Under the pieces are notes generated by a model that worked only from the letters and a program-made list of their open reading frames with translations, was not told the origin of the DNA and searched no databases. This document shows positions 51,740-60,750 of a stretch of 64,000 nt of DNA, piece after piece. Source of the DNA: Pseudomonas laurylsulfatiphila (GTDB lineage: Bacteria; Pseudomonadota; Gammaproteobacteria; Pseudomonadales; Pseudomonadaceae); assembly GCF_002934665.1 (NCBI RefSeq), contig NZ_NIRS01000005.1, positions 372,001-436,000 on the forward strand. Reading direction: 5' to 3'. The stretch's first letter is position 1. Each line of letters begins with the position of its first letter. The position numbers were made by a program, and so were the translations under genes.

Positions 51740-53134
51740 ATGAGCACTGACAAGACCAATCAGTCCTGGGGCGGCCGCTTCAGTGAACCCGTCGACGCCT
51801 TCGTCGCCCGCTTCACCGCCTCCGTCACCTTCGACCAGCGCCTGTATCGCCACGACATCATGGGTTCGATCGCCCACGCCACCATGCTGGCCAAGGTCGG
51901 CGTGCTGACCGATGCCGAGCGCGACAGCATCATCGATGGCCTGAAGACCATCCAGGGTGAAATCGAGGCCGGCCAGTTCGACTGGCGCATCGACCTTGAA
52001 GACGTCCACATGAACATCGAGGCGCGGCTGACCGACCGCATCGGCGTGACCGGTAAAAAACTGCACACCGGCCGCAGCCGTAACGATCAGGTCGCCACCG
52101 ATATCCGCCTGTGGCTGCGTGACGAAATCGACCTGATCCTGGCCGAAATCACCCGCCTGCAAAAAGGCTTGCTGGAGCAGGCCGAGCACGAAGCCGCCAG
52201 CATCATGCCGGGGTTCACCCACCTGCAGACCGCTCAGCCAGTGACCTTCGGGCACCACATGCTGGCCTGGTTCGAGATGCTCAGCCGCGACTACGAGCGC
52301 CTGGTCGACTGCCGCAAGCGTACCAACCGCATGCCACTGGGCAGCGCGGCACTGGCCGGCACCACCTATCCGATCGATCGTGAGTACACCGCCCAACTGC
52401 TGGGTTTCGACGCGGTTGGCGGCAATTCGCTGGATAACGTCTCCGATCGCGATTTCGCCATCGAATTCTGCTCGGCCGCCAGCATCGCGATGATGCACCT
52501 GTCGCGCTTCTCCGAAGAGCTGGTGCTGTGGACCAGCGCGCAATTCCAGTTCATCGACCTGCCCGACCGCTTCTGCACCGGCAGCTCGATCATGCCGCAA
52601 AAGAAAAACCCGGACGTGCCGGAGCTGGTACGCGGCAAGACCGGTCGCGTATTCGGCGCACTGATGGGCCTGCTGACCCTGATGAAAGGCCAGCCCCTGG
52701 CCTACAACAAGGACAACCAGGAAGACAAGGAACCGCTGTTCGACGCCGCCGACACCCTGCGCGACTCGCTGCGGGCTTTTGCCGACATGGTGCCGGCGAT
52801 CAAGCCCAAGCACGCGATGATGCGCGAAGCAGCCCTGCGCGGTTTCTCCACCGCCACCGACCTGGCCGACTACCTGGTGCGTCGCGGCCTGCCATTCCGT
52901 GATTGCCACGAAATCGTCGGCCATGCCGTCAAGTACGGCGTGGACAGCGGCAAGGACCTGGCGGAAATGAGCCTGGAAGAACTGCGCAAGTTCAGCGACC
53001 AGATCGATCAGGACGTGTTCGCCGTGCTGACCCTCGAAGGCTCGGTCAATGCCCGCAACCACATCGGCGGCACCGCGCCGGCACAGGTGAAGGCTGCTGT
53101 GGCTCGCGGTCAGGCGCTGCTCGCCAGCCGTTAA
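51740..53134 (+). CDS. argH: Argininosuccinate lyase
   Basis: 464 residues from ATG 51740 (MSTDKTNQSWGGRFSEPVDA). It splits argininosuccinate to arginine and fumarate. The fumarase/aspartase signature GSSIMPQKKNPD is intact, and so is HTGRSRNDQVATDIRLW. It is divergent from algR, as in P. aeruginosa. Confidence 0.97.
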   Translation: MSTDKTNQSWGGRFSEPVDAFVARFTASVTFDQRLYRHDIMGSIAHATMLAKVGVLTDAERDSIIDGLKTIQGEIEAGQFDWRIDLEDVHMNIEARLTDRIGVTGKKLHTGRSRNDQVATDIRLWLRDEIDLILAEITRLQKGLLEQAEHEAASIMPGFTHLQTAQPVTFGHHMLAWFEMLSRDYERLVDCRKRTNRMPLGSAALAGTTYPIDREYTAQLLGFDAVGGNSLDNVSDRDFAIEFCSAASIAMMHLSRFSEELVLWTSAQFQFIDLPDRFCTGSSIMPQKKNPDVPELVRGKTGRVFGALMGLLTLMKGQPLAYNKDNQEDKEPLFDAADTLRDSLRAFADMVPAIKPKHAMMREAALRGFSTATDLADYLVRRGLPFRDCHEIVGHAVKYGVDSGKDLAEMSLEELRKFSDQIDQDVFAVLTLEGSVNARNHIGGTAPAQVKAAVARGQALLASR

Positions 53135-53138
53135 AAGC

Positions 53139-53212
53139 TTCGCGAGCAGGCTCGCTCCCACAGGGTTTGATGTATGAACCCGATCCAATGTGGGAGCGAG
53201 CCTGCTCGCGAT
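53139..53212. repeat. REP doublet (GGAGCGAGCCTGCTCGC type)
   Basis: Inverted pair TTCGCGAGCAGGCTCGCTCC and GGGAGCGAGCCTGCTCGCGA, about 30 bp apart, between the convergent argH and GST genes. Confidence 0.9.
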
Positions 53213-53237
53213 GACTGACTTTCAAACGCTACAAAAC

Positions 53238-53897
53238 CTACCTCCTGGCAGCAATCATCGCCATGAACGCCGGCATCGCCGCCTCCTTGTCCGCTGCGAC
53301 CCGCTTCACATTCGGATTCTGTTCCAGACGCTCCAGCAACGCCTTGGCCTTCGGCATTTCAGCCAACAAATCAATGCCGAACAACTTGTGCGCCACGCCA
53401 CACGCCAACGGCACGCTGTACAGGAAATACAGATCCGCCACGCTCAAGCTGTCACCCGCCGCGTAAGGGCTGAATTTGCCGTGCCGGCCCAGCGCAGCTA
53501 TCCCCAGCAACAGTTCCGCCTTGGTTTTTTCCTTGATCGCATCCGGCAGGGTCATGCCGAAAAACGCTTCGGCGTAGCAGGCGCGCGCAGGCAGCTCGAT
53601 ATACAGCTCGATTTCCCTGGCCAGTGCCAGCACCTGCGCGCGCTCGAACGGGTCGCTCGGCAGCAGCGGCGTGCCGTTGTGATTTTGCTCCAGGTACTCA
53701 AGGATTATGCTGGTTTCATTGATGAATCCCTGTTCTACGTGCAGCACCGGGACCTTTCCACGCGGGCTAATGGCCAGTGCTTCGGGGGTGGTGCCACCGT
53801 AAAACGGCACTTCTTCGAAAGGCAGTCCTTTTTCCAGCAGCGCCAGTTTGACCATGTTGTAGTAGTTACTGACGGAGAATCCATAAAGCTTGATCAT
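53238..53897 (-). CDS. Glutathione S-transferase family protein
   Basis: 219 residues from ATG 53897, with GGAGG 7 nt upstream. Thioredoxin-like N-terminal domain (MIKLYGFSVSNYYNMVKLAL; GKVPVLHVEQGFINETSIIL with the cis-Pro and ETS glutathione site) and an all-helical C-terminal domain. The Ser in the first loop may be catalytic. Substrate unknown. Confidence 0.9.
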   Translation of the reverse strand: MIKLYGFSVSNYYNMVKLALLEKGLPFEEVPFYGGTTPEALAISPRGKVPVLHVEQGFINETSIILEYLEQNHNGTPLLPSDPFERAQVLALAREIELYIELPARACYAEAFFGMTLPDAIKEKTKAELLLGIAALGRHGKFSPYAAGDSLSVADLYFLYSVPLACGVAHKLFGIDLLAEMPKAKALLERLEQNPNVKRVAADKEAAMPAFMAMIAARR

Positions 53898-54021
53898 CAC
53901 AAAGCCTCCAGGCCATGCGGGGTGGGCAGTGCCTGTTTATAGAACGCTCGAGGGTTTCTTGCCAGCAGCATCACGCCAATGAATACGGGTAAACTGGCCG
54001 CCTTTCCCTGAGGAGCCTGCC

Positions 54022-54306
54022 ATGAGCGAGCCAATCGACATCGAAGACGACGAAGAAGAATTCGCCGAAAATACCTTGATCGAAGCTATCGAAAATCAGA
54101 TCGAAAGCGACAACCCGCCAGCGGCCAAGGCGACCTTCAACAAGCTGACCCTGGTGGGCTACGAGCGGGAAGAGATCCTCAACCTGATGGCTCACGTTTT
54201 GGCGGTAGAAATCGACGCGATCCTCGAAGAAGACCGCGCGTTCAACACCGAATGGTACGAAGCTGCGCTGCGCGCATTGCCCGAGTTGCCGCCGCAAAAG
54301 CAGTAA
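54022..54306 (+). CDS. Conserved hypothetical acidic protein
   Basis: 94 residues, strongly acidic N-terminus (MSEPIDIEDDEEEFAENTLI), then a helical segment with FNKLTLVGYEREEILNLMAH. A GAGGAG ribosome site is well placed. No known domain is recognised. The composition suggests a soluble cytoplasmic protein. It is followed at once by a repeat doublet. Confidence 0.82.
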   Translation: MSEPIDIEDDEEEFAENTLIEAIENQIESDNPPAAKATFNKLTLVGYEREEILNLMAHVLAVEIDAILEEDRAFNTEWYEAALRALPELPPQKQ

Positions 54307-54309
54307 GAT

Positions 54310-54386
54310 CAAAAGATCGCAGCCTGCGGCAGCTCCTGCGTGGATCGCATTCCAGGCAGGAGCTGCCGCAGGCTGCGATCTTTTTT
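54310..54386. repeat. Repeat doublet of the GATCGCAGCCTGCGGCAG type
   Basis: Inverted pair AAAAGATCGCAGCCTGCGGC and GCCGCAGGCTGCGATCTTTT. The variant CTGCGGCAG replaces CTTCGGCAG seen at 7629. The right arm ends in T6, so it can serve as a terminator for the preceding gene. Confidence 0.88.
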
Positions 54387-54487
54387 ATGTGAGGCAAAAA
54401 ATCTCTGTCGCCAGCACTGGACATGCCGGACAAGCGGGTTCACCTTAGGGGCGCTGTCGTCCAATTCCTAGAAAGTCTGGAGTCCTT

Positions 54488-54733
54488 ATGTCGCTTACCC
54501 CTGAGCTGGTTGCCGAACTGGAAGTCCTCGCACTCTTCAACCTGGACAGTTCCCAGGAAGGCCTGAAAATTCATCAGACCGCTGCCCCGAAACACATTGC
54601 CGCCGCCAAACGCCTCTTTGAAAAAGAACTGACCGATCAGCCTGATGGTGGCTACCTCACCAGTCTGGGTCGCGACGCCGCGCAAAATGTGCAAACGATG
54701 CTCACCATTCTGAGAGCCGAAGAAACAGCCTGA
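54488..54733 (+). CDS. TIGR02647-family small protein
   Basis: 81 residues, MSLTPELVAELEVLALFNLD through AETA, typical of a pseudomonad family sometimes annotated as DNA-binding. AHIAAAKRLFEKELT and the central GYLTSLGRDAA look helical. No experimental role is known to me. GGAGT precedes the ATG. A T/A-poor region lies downstream up to cyaA. Confidence 0.83.
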   Translation: MSLTPELVAELEVLALFNLDSSQEGLKIHQTAAPKHIAAAKRLFEKELTDQPDGGYLTSLGRDAAQNVQTMLTILRAEETA

Positions 54734-54927
54734 ATTCGCCCGCATCGCCCACGGAAACCCCTGCTGAAAGGATTTCCGCGGGCGCACTTCATTGTCCGCT
54801 GTCGCGACGCGATAGAAATCTGCCGCCAGAAATACAAAATCAGCTTAAAAGTCCCGTGATCGAGGCGCTAAACTGCCCCCCACCTGAGACTCCCACGTCC
54901 GAGCCCTGCGAGCCGGTTTGAGCTGAC

Positions 54928-57771
54928 ATGACGCGCACCCATGAAATCCGCCCTGATCTGGACGAGGGAATCGACCGCAAGGTTCTCAGCCAGCTGCGCG
55001 CACGCTTTCTGAAACTCAACGAAGGGCGCATGGCTCGCGCCATGGAAGGCTTGTCGACCCGCCAGCAAGGGGTCCTGACCTTGCTGCCGCTGTTCTTCCA
55101 CGTTAATCATCCGCTATTGCCCGGCTACGTTTCCGGCAGTACGCCGGCGGGGCTGTCGAATTTCGAACCGGACGCCAATGTCCTCGCAGAAGCCCAGCGC
55201 CTGACCCGCTCGTTTTCCTACAAGCCTCGCCACGGCAGCAACCCGCCGAGGCCGATTCACGGGCTGTTCCTGATGGGCAGCCTCGGCACCCTGGCCCAGG
55301 CCGACCAGAGCGACATGGATGTTTGGGTCTGTCATGGGCCGGACCTGACCGAGAACGAACTCGCCGAACTGCGCAAAAAATGCCAGTTGCTGGAAGCCTG
55401 GGCCGCCAGCCAGGGCGCCGAAGCGCACTTTTTCCTGATCGAACCGACCCGTTTCGTCCGTGGCGAGCGCGATACCCAGCTGAGTTCGGAGGATTGCGGC
55501 ACCACCCAGCACTACCTGTTGCTGGACGAGTTTTACCGCACCGCAATCTGGCTGGCCGGGCGTACGCCGATCTGGTGGCTGGTGCCGGTCTACGAAGAAT
55601 CGAGCTACGACCGCTACACCCATACCTTGATTTCCAAGCGCTTTATCCGCGCCGATGAAACCCTCGACCTCGGCAACCTGGCCTTTATCCCCCCCGGCGA
55701 ATTTATCGGCGCCGGACTCTGGCAGTTGTTCAAGGGCATCGAGTCGCCCTACAAGTCGGTACTCAAGCTGCTGCTGACCGAGGTCTATGCCAGCGAACAC
55801 CCCAGGGTCCATTGCCTGAGCCTGCGCTTCAAGCAAGCGGTGTTCGCCAACCGGCTCGACCTCGACGAGCTGGACCCGTACGTCGTGGTGTACCGGCGCA
55901 TCGAGGAATACCTGATCGCCCGCAACGAACCGGAACGGCTGGAACTGGTGCGTCGCGCGCTGTACCTGAAGGTCAATCGCAAACTGACCGGCAGCAGCCG
56001 CACCCAGGGCTGGCAACGTTCTTTGCTTGAGCGTCTGGCCCATGAATGGCGCTGGGACCAGCGCCAACTGGCCCTGCTAGATAGCCGCAGTCAGTGGAAA
56101 GTCCGCCAGGTCGGCTCCGAGCGGCGGGCGCTGGTCAATGAGCTGAACTACAGCTACCGCTTTCTCACCCAGTTTGCCCGAGAGGAGCAAACGGTCAGCC
56201 GCATCAACAAGCGCGACCTGAGTGTCCTCGGGCGTCGGCTATACGCCGCTTTCGAGCGCAAGGCCGGCAAAGTAGAATTCATCAACCCCGGGATCGCCCC
56301 GGACCTGGCTGAAGACACCCTGACGCTGGTGCACGCGCCGAACAGGAAAGAACCGGGGCAAAGCCAGTGGGGTGTCTACAACGGCAGCCTGACGGCGCTG
56401 GAGTGGGAGCATTTCGCACCGATCAAACGCAGCCGTCACTTGCTCGAGCTGCTGACCTGGTGCCACCGCAATGGCGTAATCGACAGCAGTACCCGCCTGG
56501 CCCTGCACCCTGGCACCAGCGACTTGAGCGAGTTCGAGCTGTTCAACTTGCTCGGCAGCCTGCAACAGACTATCGCCCTGCCCTTGCCCACGGTTGCCGA
56601 AGAACCTCTGTTGCGCGCCAGCGTGCCGAGTGAAGTGCTGATTCTGGTGAATGTCGGCATCGATCCGCTCAAGCACCATCGCGACCTGAACATCCTGATG
56701 ACCACTGAGCGCACCGATTCCCTGAGCTACGCCGGGGTTCGGGAAAACCTGGTGCTGACGCTGGACCAGGTCACGCTCAATAGCTGGAACGAAGTGCTGG
56801 TGGCTCGCTACGACGGTCCCCACGCCCTGCTCGACTGCATTCGCGATTATCTCAACAACCTGCCCGTCGGGCCGCAACAGCCGAAGCTGAGGGTGCGCTG
56901 TTTCTGCCATAACCGCGCGCAGTTCATCGCCCAACGGGTGGAAAACATCCTCGACACCGCGCAGAACCTGCTGCTGAGCCGACTCAATCACCGCTACCTG
57001 ATCCAGGTCCAGCAGCACTACCACGTGCTGGAGCTGGTGCCGGGACAGGTCCAGCACATCGCACTGGCCACCCTGCCGGCGTTGATCGACTACCTGGGTG
57101 AAGAAATGGCGAGCTACAGCCCGCTTCACCTGGACCCAAACGCACTGGAAGAGCACGACCTTGCGCTGTTCCTGCCAACGGGCCAGCCGAACTGCATCCA
57201 AGTGTTCTATCGGGTCAACGAAGATCAGGCCGATCTGTACGTGCTCGATGAGCTCAATGCCCTGTGGCAGCAACGCCTGCCCTGGCACGACGAGCAAAGT
57301 TTGCTGGTGCCGCTGCAACGTTTCCTGCAATCGATCCAGTACCGTCGCGATGCCCTGTTGCCGATGGACGCTGCCCACCCCTTGAACCTCGACACCCTGT
57401 ATTGCCTGCTGTTGCCGTCAGGCCCTGGCCGGGCGCGCCGCATTGAAGCCCGGCCGGTGCCGCAGACGCCAGCGAACAAACCGTTTTACGACGTGCAGGC
57501 AATCATCGGCAAAGCCGCACCGGGTCAGGTGCAGGTGACGTTGTATTGCAATCAACGGGAGTTTTTCGAACTGGAGCATGGCGACCAGCTGTTCAGCGTG
57601 GTCGCCCGGGAAATCGTCGGGCAGCGCCGGGAAACCGAACGCTACCGCTGCTACATCACCGACCTCGACCTGTCAGGCCTGCTCGGCGAAGGGCAGAGTT
57701 CCACCCATCTGTACCTGCGCTACAAAGCAGACCTGGAGCAGGCATTGAACGAGGCGCTCGATCAGGTCTGA
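54928..57771 (+). CDS. cyaA: Class I adenylate cyclase
   Basis: 947 residues. The N-terminal catalytic nucleotidyltransferase domain contains the motif GLFLMGSLGTLAQADQSDMD, with Gly-Ser and the Asp pair DMDVW that bind ATP and metal. A long C-terminal regulatory half follows. It makes cAMP, which works with Vfr in pseudomonads. The stop is 7 nt from the convergent rnk stop. Confidence 0.95.
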   Translation: MTRTHEIRPDLDEGIDRKVLSQLRARFLKLNEGRMARAMEGLSTRQQGVLTLLPLFFHVNHPLLPGYVSGSTPAGLSNFEPDANVLAEAQRLTRSFSYKPRHGSNPPRPIHGLFLMGSLGTLAQADQSDMDVWVCHGPDLTENELAELRKKCQLLEAWAASQGAEAHFFLIEPTRFVRGERDTQLSSEDCGTTQHYLLLDEFYRTAIWLAGRTPIWWLVPVYEESSYDRYTHTLISKRFIRADETLDLGNLAFIPPGEFIGAGLWQLFKGIESPYKSVLKLLLTEVYASEHPRVHCLSLRFKQAVFANRLDLDELDPYVVVYRRIEEYLIARNEPERLELVRRALYLKVNRKLTGSSRTQGWQRSLLERLAHEWRWDQRQLALLDSRSQWKVRQVGSERRALVNELNYSYRFLTQFAREEQTVSRINKRDLSVLGRRLYAAFERKAGKVEFINPGIAPDLAEDTLTLVHAPNRKEPGQSQWGVYNGSLTALEWEHFAPIKRSRHLLELLTWCHRNGVIDSSTRLALHPGTSDLSEFELFNLLGSLQQTIALPLPTVAEEPLLRASVPSEVLILVNVGIDPLKHHRDLNILMTTERTDSLSYAGVRENLVLTLDQVTLNSWNEVLVARYDGPHALLDCIRDYLNNLPVGPQQPKLRVRCFCHNRAQFIAQRVENILDTAQNLLLSRLNHRYLIQVQQHYHVLELVPGQVQHIALATLPALIDYLGEEMASYSPLHLDPNALEEHDLALFLPTGQPNCIQVFYRVNEDQADLYVLDELNALWQQRLPWHDEQSLLVPLQRFLQSIQYRRDALLPMDAAHPLNLDTLYCLLLPSGPGRARRIEARPVPQTPANKPFYDVQAIIGKAAPGQVQVTLYCNQREFFELEHGDQLFSVVAREIVGQRRETERYRCYITDLDLSGLLGEGQSSTHLYLRYKADLEQALNEALDQV

Positions 57772-57778
57772 GGGGATG

Positions 57779-58189
57779 TCACTCCGGGAACGCGCCGCCA
57801 TTGGCCGGCTGCGATTCGACTTCCAGCAGCGTCAGCTTCAGGGTCTTGCCGCCTGGAGCCGGCCAATCGATATGCTGGCCAACCTTCAGGCCGAGCAGCG
57901 CGCTGCCCACCGGCGCCAGGATCGAGACCTTGCCTTCGTCGGCATTCGCATCCTTGGGGTACACCAGGGTCAGGTGGTAGTCCTTGCCACTGCCTTCTTC
58001 CCGGCAATGCACACGGGAATTCATGGTCACGACATCCGCCGGCACTTCATCGTGGCCGACCACGGTATCGGCGCGATCCAGTTCGGTTTGCAACGCAATA
58101 ACGCCCGGCAGCGTGTCGTCCAGGCTGTCGATCAGACGCTCCAGACGCTGGACGTCCAGACGGGTAAGGGTGATGGAAGGTGCGGTCAT
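57779..58189 (-). CDS. rnk: Nucleoside diphosphate kinase regulator / GreA-like protein Rnk
   Basis: 136 residues from ATG 58189 (MTAPSITLTRLDVQRLERLI). The C-terminal GreA/GreB-like domain (VSILAPVGSALLGLKVGQHI, DWPAPGG) is preceded by a short N-terminal coil. Rnk binds RNA polymerase and affects NDK levels in pseudomonads. AAGGAG lies 13 nt upstream of the ATG. A strong hairpin sits 38 nt upstream in its leader. Confidence 0.92.
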   Translation of the reverse strand: MTAPSITLTRLDVQRLERLIDSLDDTLPGVIALQTELDRADTVVGHDEVPADVVTMNSRVHCREEGSGKDYHLTLVYPKDANADEGKVSILAPVGSALLGLKVGQHIDWPAPGGKTLKLTLLEVESQPANGGAFPE

Positions 58190-58226
58190 GATCTGGGCAG
58201 ACTCCTTTCTTCTGCACGAAAAAAGC

Positions 58227-58255
58227 AAAACCCCGCCAGAAAAAGGCGGGGTTTT
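58227..58255 (-). terminator. Terminator-like hairpin in front of rnk
   Basis: AAAACCCCGCC and GGCGGGGTTTT form an 11-bp stem with a 7-nt loop. On the minus strand it is followed by TTTTGCTTTTTT. It lies only 38 nt before the rnk ATG, so it is either the end of the cyaY/DUF1289 transcript or an attenuator in the rnk leader. Confidence 0.75.
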
Positions 58256-58344
58256 CACAAGCCTCGATGGGTTGAGGCGTATCTGGACACTATCACAGCT
58301 CAAAAAATATACAAGCTGGGGCCGGACGCCAGCACCGCCCCCCC

Positions 58345-58461
58345 CTGTAGGAGCTGCCGAAGGCTGCGATCTTTTGATCTGGATTTTTTGCGGCTCAGAA
58401 GGTGCTGAAGACGCTGAAGATCAAAAGATCGCAGCCTCGCTTCGCTCGACAACTCCTACAG
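58345..58461. repeat. Repeat doublet of the GATCGCAGCCTTCGGCAG type, one arm degenerate
   Basis: The left arm TGTAGGAGCTGCCGAAGGCT is regular. The right arm has CCTCGCTTCGCTCGACAACT in place of CCTTCGGCAGCT but keeps its own inner dyad. The TGTAG of the right end provides the stop codon of the DUF1289 gene. Confidence 0.8.
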
Positions 58462-58677
58462 GGAGGTGGCTTTGCGCTCAGAGGCCTGCGCGCAAATCAC
58501 CCGTCGGCGCTCGTCATCAGCCGAGCGCCATTCGCGGATGTCTTCGACATGGCGGAAGCAGCCCAGGCAGACTTTCTGCTCGTCCAGCCGACACACACCG
58601 CTGCACGGCGACGGCACCGCCGGGCTGACATTGCTGTAGAGCGGCTTCGGTGGGCGGACAGACGCAGGCTGGGTCAC
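58456..58677 (-). CDS. DUF1289 small cysteine-rich protein
   Basis: 73 residues from a GTG at 58677, 4 nt after the cyaY stop. The DUF1289 core SPCSGVCRLDEQKVCLGCFR has Cys spaced C-x3-C-x7-C-x2-C, suggesting metal binding, followed by EWRSADDERRRVI. An ATG start is not available in frame near the family N-terminus. It is likely co-transcribed with cyaY, an iron-sulfur assembly protein. Its stop codon lies inside a repeat element. Confidence 0.78.
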   Translation of the reverse strand: MTQPASVRPPKPLYSNVSPAVPSPCSGVCRLDEQKVCLGCFRHVEDIREWRSADDERRRVICAQASERKATSL

Positions 58678-58681
58678 GATC

Positions 58682-59014
58682 TCACAGGCCTTCGAAATCG
58701 AGCTCGACACCGGCCTGCTGCTGGACGATACGCTCGAGCATTTCACCCAACTGCTCTTCACTCTTGTCGCACATCCAGCGCTCGCTTTCTTCGTCGTAGT
58801 CGAAGTGGAAACCACCGGACACCGCCGCCAGCCACAGCTGACGTAGCGGCTCCTGGCGACTGAAGATCAACTGGCTGCCGTTCTCGAACTTGACGGTCAG
58901 CACACCGGCCGAGCTTTCGAGGTCGATATCCAGGTCGCTGTCGTCAAAGATGTCCTCCAGGGTTTGCTGGGTGGCATCGACCAGGTCGTGGAAACGCGCT
59001 TCGGACAAACTCAT
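58682..59014 (-). CDS. cyaY: CyaY, bacterial frataxin
   Basis: 110 residues from ATG 59014 (MSLSEARFHDLVDATQQTLE). The acidic ridge (DIFDDSDLDIDLE) and the sheet motif LTVKFENGSQLIFSRQEPLR, then QLWLA are frataxin hallmarks. It binds iron and regulates iron-sulfur cluster assembly. It lies divergent from lptM and just upstream of the DUF1289 gene. Confidence 0.94.
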   Translation of the reverse strand: MSLSEARFHDLVDATQQTLEDIFDDSDLDIDLESSAGVLTVKFENGSQLIFSRQEPLRQLWLAAVSGGFHFDYDEESERWMCDKSEEQLGEMLERIVQQQAGVELDFEGL

Positions 59015-59096
59015 TACGGCAACCTCAAAAAGTGTCTGATCAGGCTCAAGCGCCGCAAGATACGGCCGAGCCCTGCTGAATGCAAAGAATAACGAC

Positions 59097-59189
59097 CTGT
59101 GGGAGCGAGCCTGCTCGCGAATGGCAGGTACATTCAACCTATTCGTTGGCTGACACACCGCTTTCGCGAGCAGGCTCGCTCCCACAGGG
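59097..59189. repeat. REP doublet (GGAGCGAGCCTGCTCGC type)
   Basis: Inverted pair TGTGGGAGCGAGCCTGCTCG and CGAGCAGGCTCGCTCCCACA in the divergent interval between cyaY and lptM. Confidence 0.88.
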
Positions 59190-59269
59190 ATTGCACGTTA
59201 CCGACCTGCACCCGCCCAACCCCCGCCGGACGGGCGGTCCGTTGCATAGGCAAGCTGCCGGGTGGCCGG

Positions 59270-59275
59270 TATACT
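59270..59275 (+). promoter_or_regulatory. -10 element candidate for the lptM-lysA operon
   Basis: TATACT, identical to the 6S RNA -10, lies 34 nt before the lptM ATG. No convincing -35 is found 16-18 nt upstream. Confidence 0.4.
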
Positions 59276-59309
59276 CCGGCGCAATTAATGCATTTTCAAG
59301 GATTTCGCC

Positions 59310-59486
59310 ATGAAGCGCCTGATCTCTTCCCTTGCTGCGCTCCTCGCGGTTGCCTGCCTTGTGTCGGCCTGCGGTCAAAAAGGCCCGCTGTACCTGCCCG
59401 ATGAAGACCAGGACCCTGTCGAGCAAGCCAAGTCGTCGCAGCAGCAGCCTGCCTCCAAAGCACACAAGCACGACGTCTACCAATAA
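59310..59486 (+). CDS. lptM: LPS translocon maturation lipoprotein LptM (LppL/YifL)
   Basis: 58 residues. Signal peptide MKRLISSLAALLAVACLVSA with lipobox VSAC and the family motif CGQKGPLYLP, followed by an acidic and Gln-rich tail. LptM assists disulfide maturation of the LptD/LptE translocon in E. coli. AAGGA precedes the ATG. It is 12 nt upstream of lysA, the gene order known from many gamma-proteobacteria. Confidence 0.92.
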   Translation: MKRLISSLAALLAVACLVSACGQKGPLYLPDEDQDPVEQAKSSQQQPASKAHKHDVYQ

Positions 59487-59498
59487 TAAGGGAACCTC

Positions 59499-60746
59499 AT
59501 GGACGCTTTTAACTACCGTGACGGTGAACTGTTCGCGGAAGGTGTTGCCCTGTCTGCCATCGCCGAGCGCTTTGGTACGCCGACCTACGTTTACTCCCGT
59601 GCACACATCGAAGCCCAGTACCTGGCTTATGCCGATGCGCTGGCTGGCACGCCGCACCTGGTGTGTTTCGCAGTCAAGGCCAACTCCAACCTGGGCGTCC
59701 TGAATGTCCTGGCGCGTCTGGGCGCCGGCTTCGACATCGTTTCCCGTGGTGAACTGGAGCGTGTACTAGCCGCTGGCGGCAGCGCCGACAAGATCGTGTT
59801 CTCCGGCGTCGGCAAGACCCGTGACGACATGCGTCGCGCCCTGGAAGTCGGCGTGCACTGCTTCAACGTCGAATCCACCGACGAGCTCGAACGCTTGCAA
59901 GTGGTCGCTGCCGAACTGGGCGTTCGCGCGCCGATTTCGTTGCGTGTTAACCCGGACGTCGATGCCGGCACCCACCCGTACATTTCCACCGGTCTGAAAG
60001 AGAACAAGTTCGGCATCGCCATCGCCGACGCCGAAGACGTGTACGTGCGTGCCGCGCAGTTGCCGAACCTGGAAGTGGTCGGCGTCGATTGCCACATCGG
60101 CTCGCAACTGACCACCCTGCCGCCGTTCATCGACGCTCTCGACCGCCTGCTGGGCCTGGTCGACCGCCTCGGCGATTGCGGCATCTACCTGCGCCATATC
60201 GATCTCGGTGGTGGCCTGGGCGTGCGCTACAAGGACGAGGAGCCGCCACTGGCTGCCGACTACATCAAGGCCGTGCGTGAACGCCTCGATGGTCGCGACC
60301 TGGCGCTGGTGTTCGAGCCGGGCCGTTTCATCGTTGCCAACGCCGGTGTATTGCTGACCCAGGTCGAATACCTCAAGCACACCGAGCACAAAGACTTCGC
60401 CATCGTCGACGCCGCCATGAACGACCTGATCCGCCCGGCGCTGTACCAGGCCTGGATGGACGTCACGGCCGTGCGCCCGCGTCAATCGGCGGCCCGCGCC
60501 TACGACATCGTCGGCCCGATCTGCGAGACCGGCGACTTCCTGGCCAAGGATCGTCAGCTGGCCCTGGAAGAAGGCGACCTGCTGGCCGTGCATTCGGCCG
60601 GTGCCTACGGGTTTGTCATGAGTTCCAACTACAACACCCGCGGCCGTACCGCTGAAGTGTTGGTGGACGGTGATCAGGCATTTGAAGTGCGTCGCCGTGA
60701 AACGGTAGCCGAGTTGTTTGCTGGCGAAAGCCTGCTGCCGGAGTAA
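59499..60746 (+). CDS. lysA: Diaminopimelate decarboxylase
   Basis: 415 residues. A fold-type III PLP enzyme with Schiff-base Lys60 in CFAVKANSNLGVL, the glycine loop HIDLGGGLGVRY, and CETGDFLAKDR near the C-terminus with the active-site Cys. It makes lysine from meso-diaminopimelate. It is separated from dapF by 4 nt, so one operon holds the last two steps of the pathway. Confidence 0.97.
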   Translation: MDAFNYRDGELFAEGVALSAIAERFGTPTYVYSRAHIEAQYLAYADALAGTPHLVCFAVKANSNLGVLNVLARLGAGFDIVSRGELERVLAAGGSADKIVFSGVGKTRDDMRRALEVGVHCFNVESTDELERLQVVAAELGVRAPISLRVNPDVDAGTHPYISTGLKENKFGIAIADAEDVYVRAAQLPNLEVVGVDCHIGSQLTTLPPFIDALDRLLGLVDRLGDCGIYLRHIDLGGGLGVRYKDEEPPLAADYIKAVRERLDGRDLALVFEPGRFIVANAGVLLTQVEYLKHTEHKDFAIVDAAMNDLIRPALYQAWMDVTAVRPRQSAARAYDIVGPICETGDFLAKDRQLALEEGDLLAVHSAGAYGFVMSSNYNTRGRTAEVLVDGDQAFEVRRRETVAELFAGESLLPE

Positions 60747-60750
60747 AACC

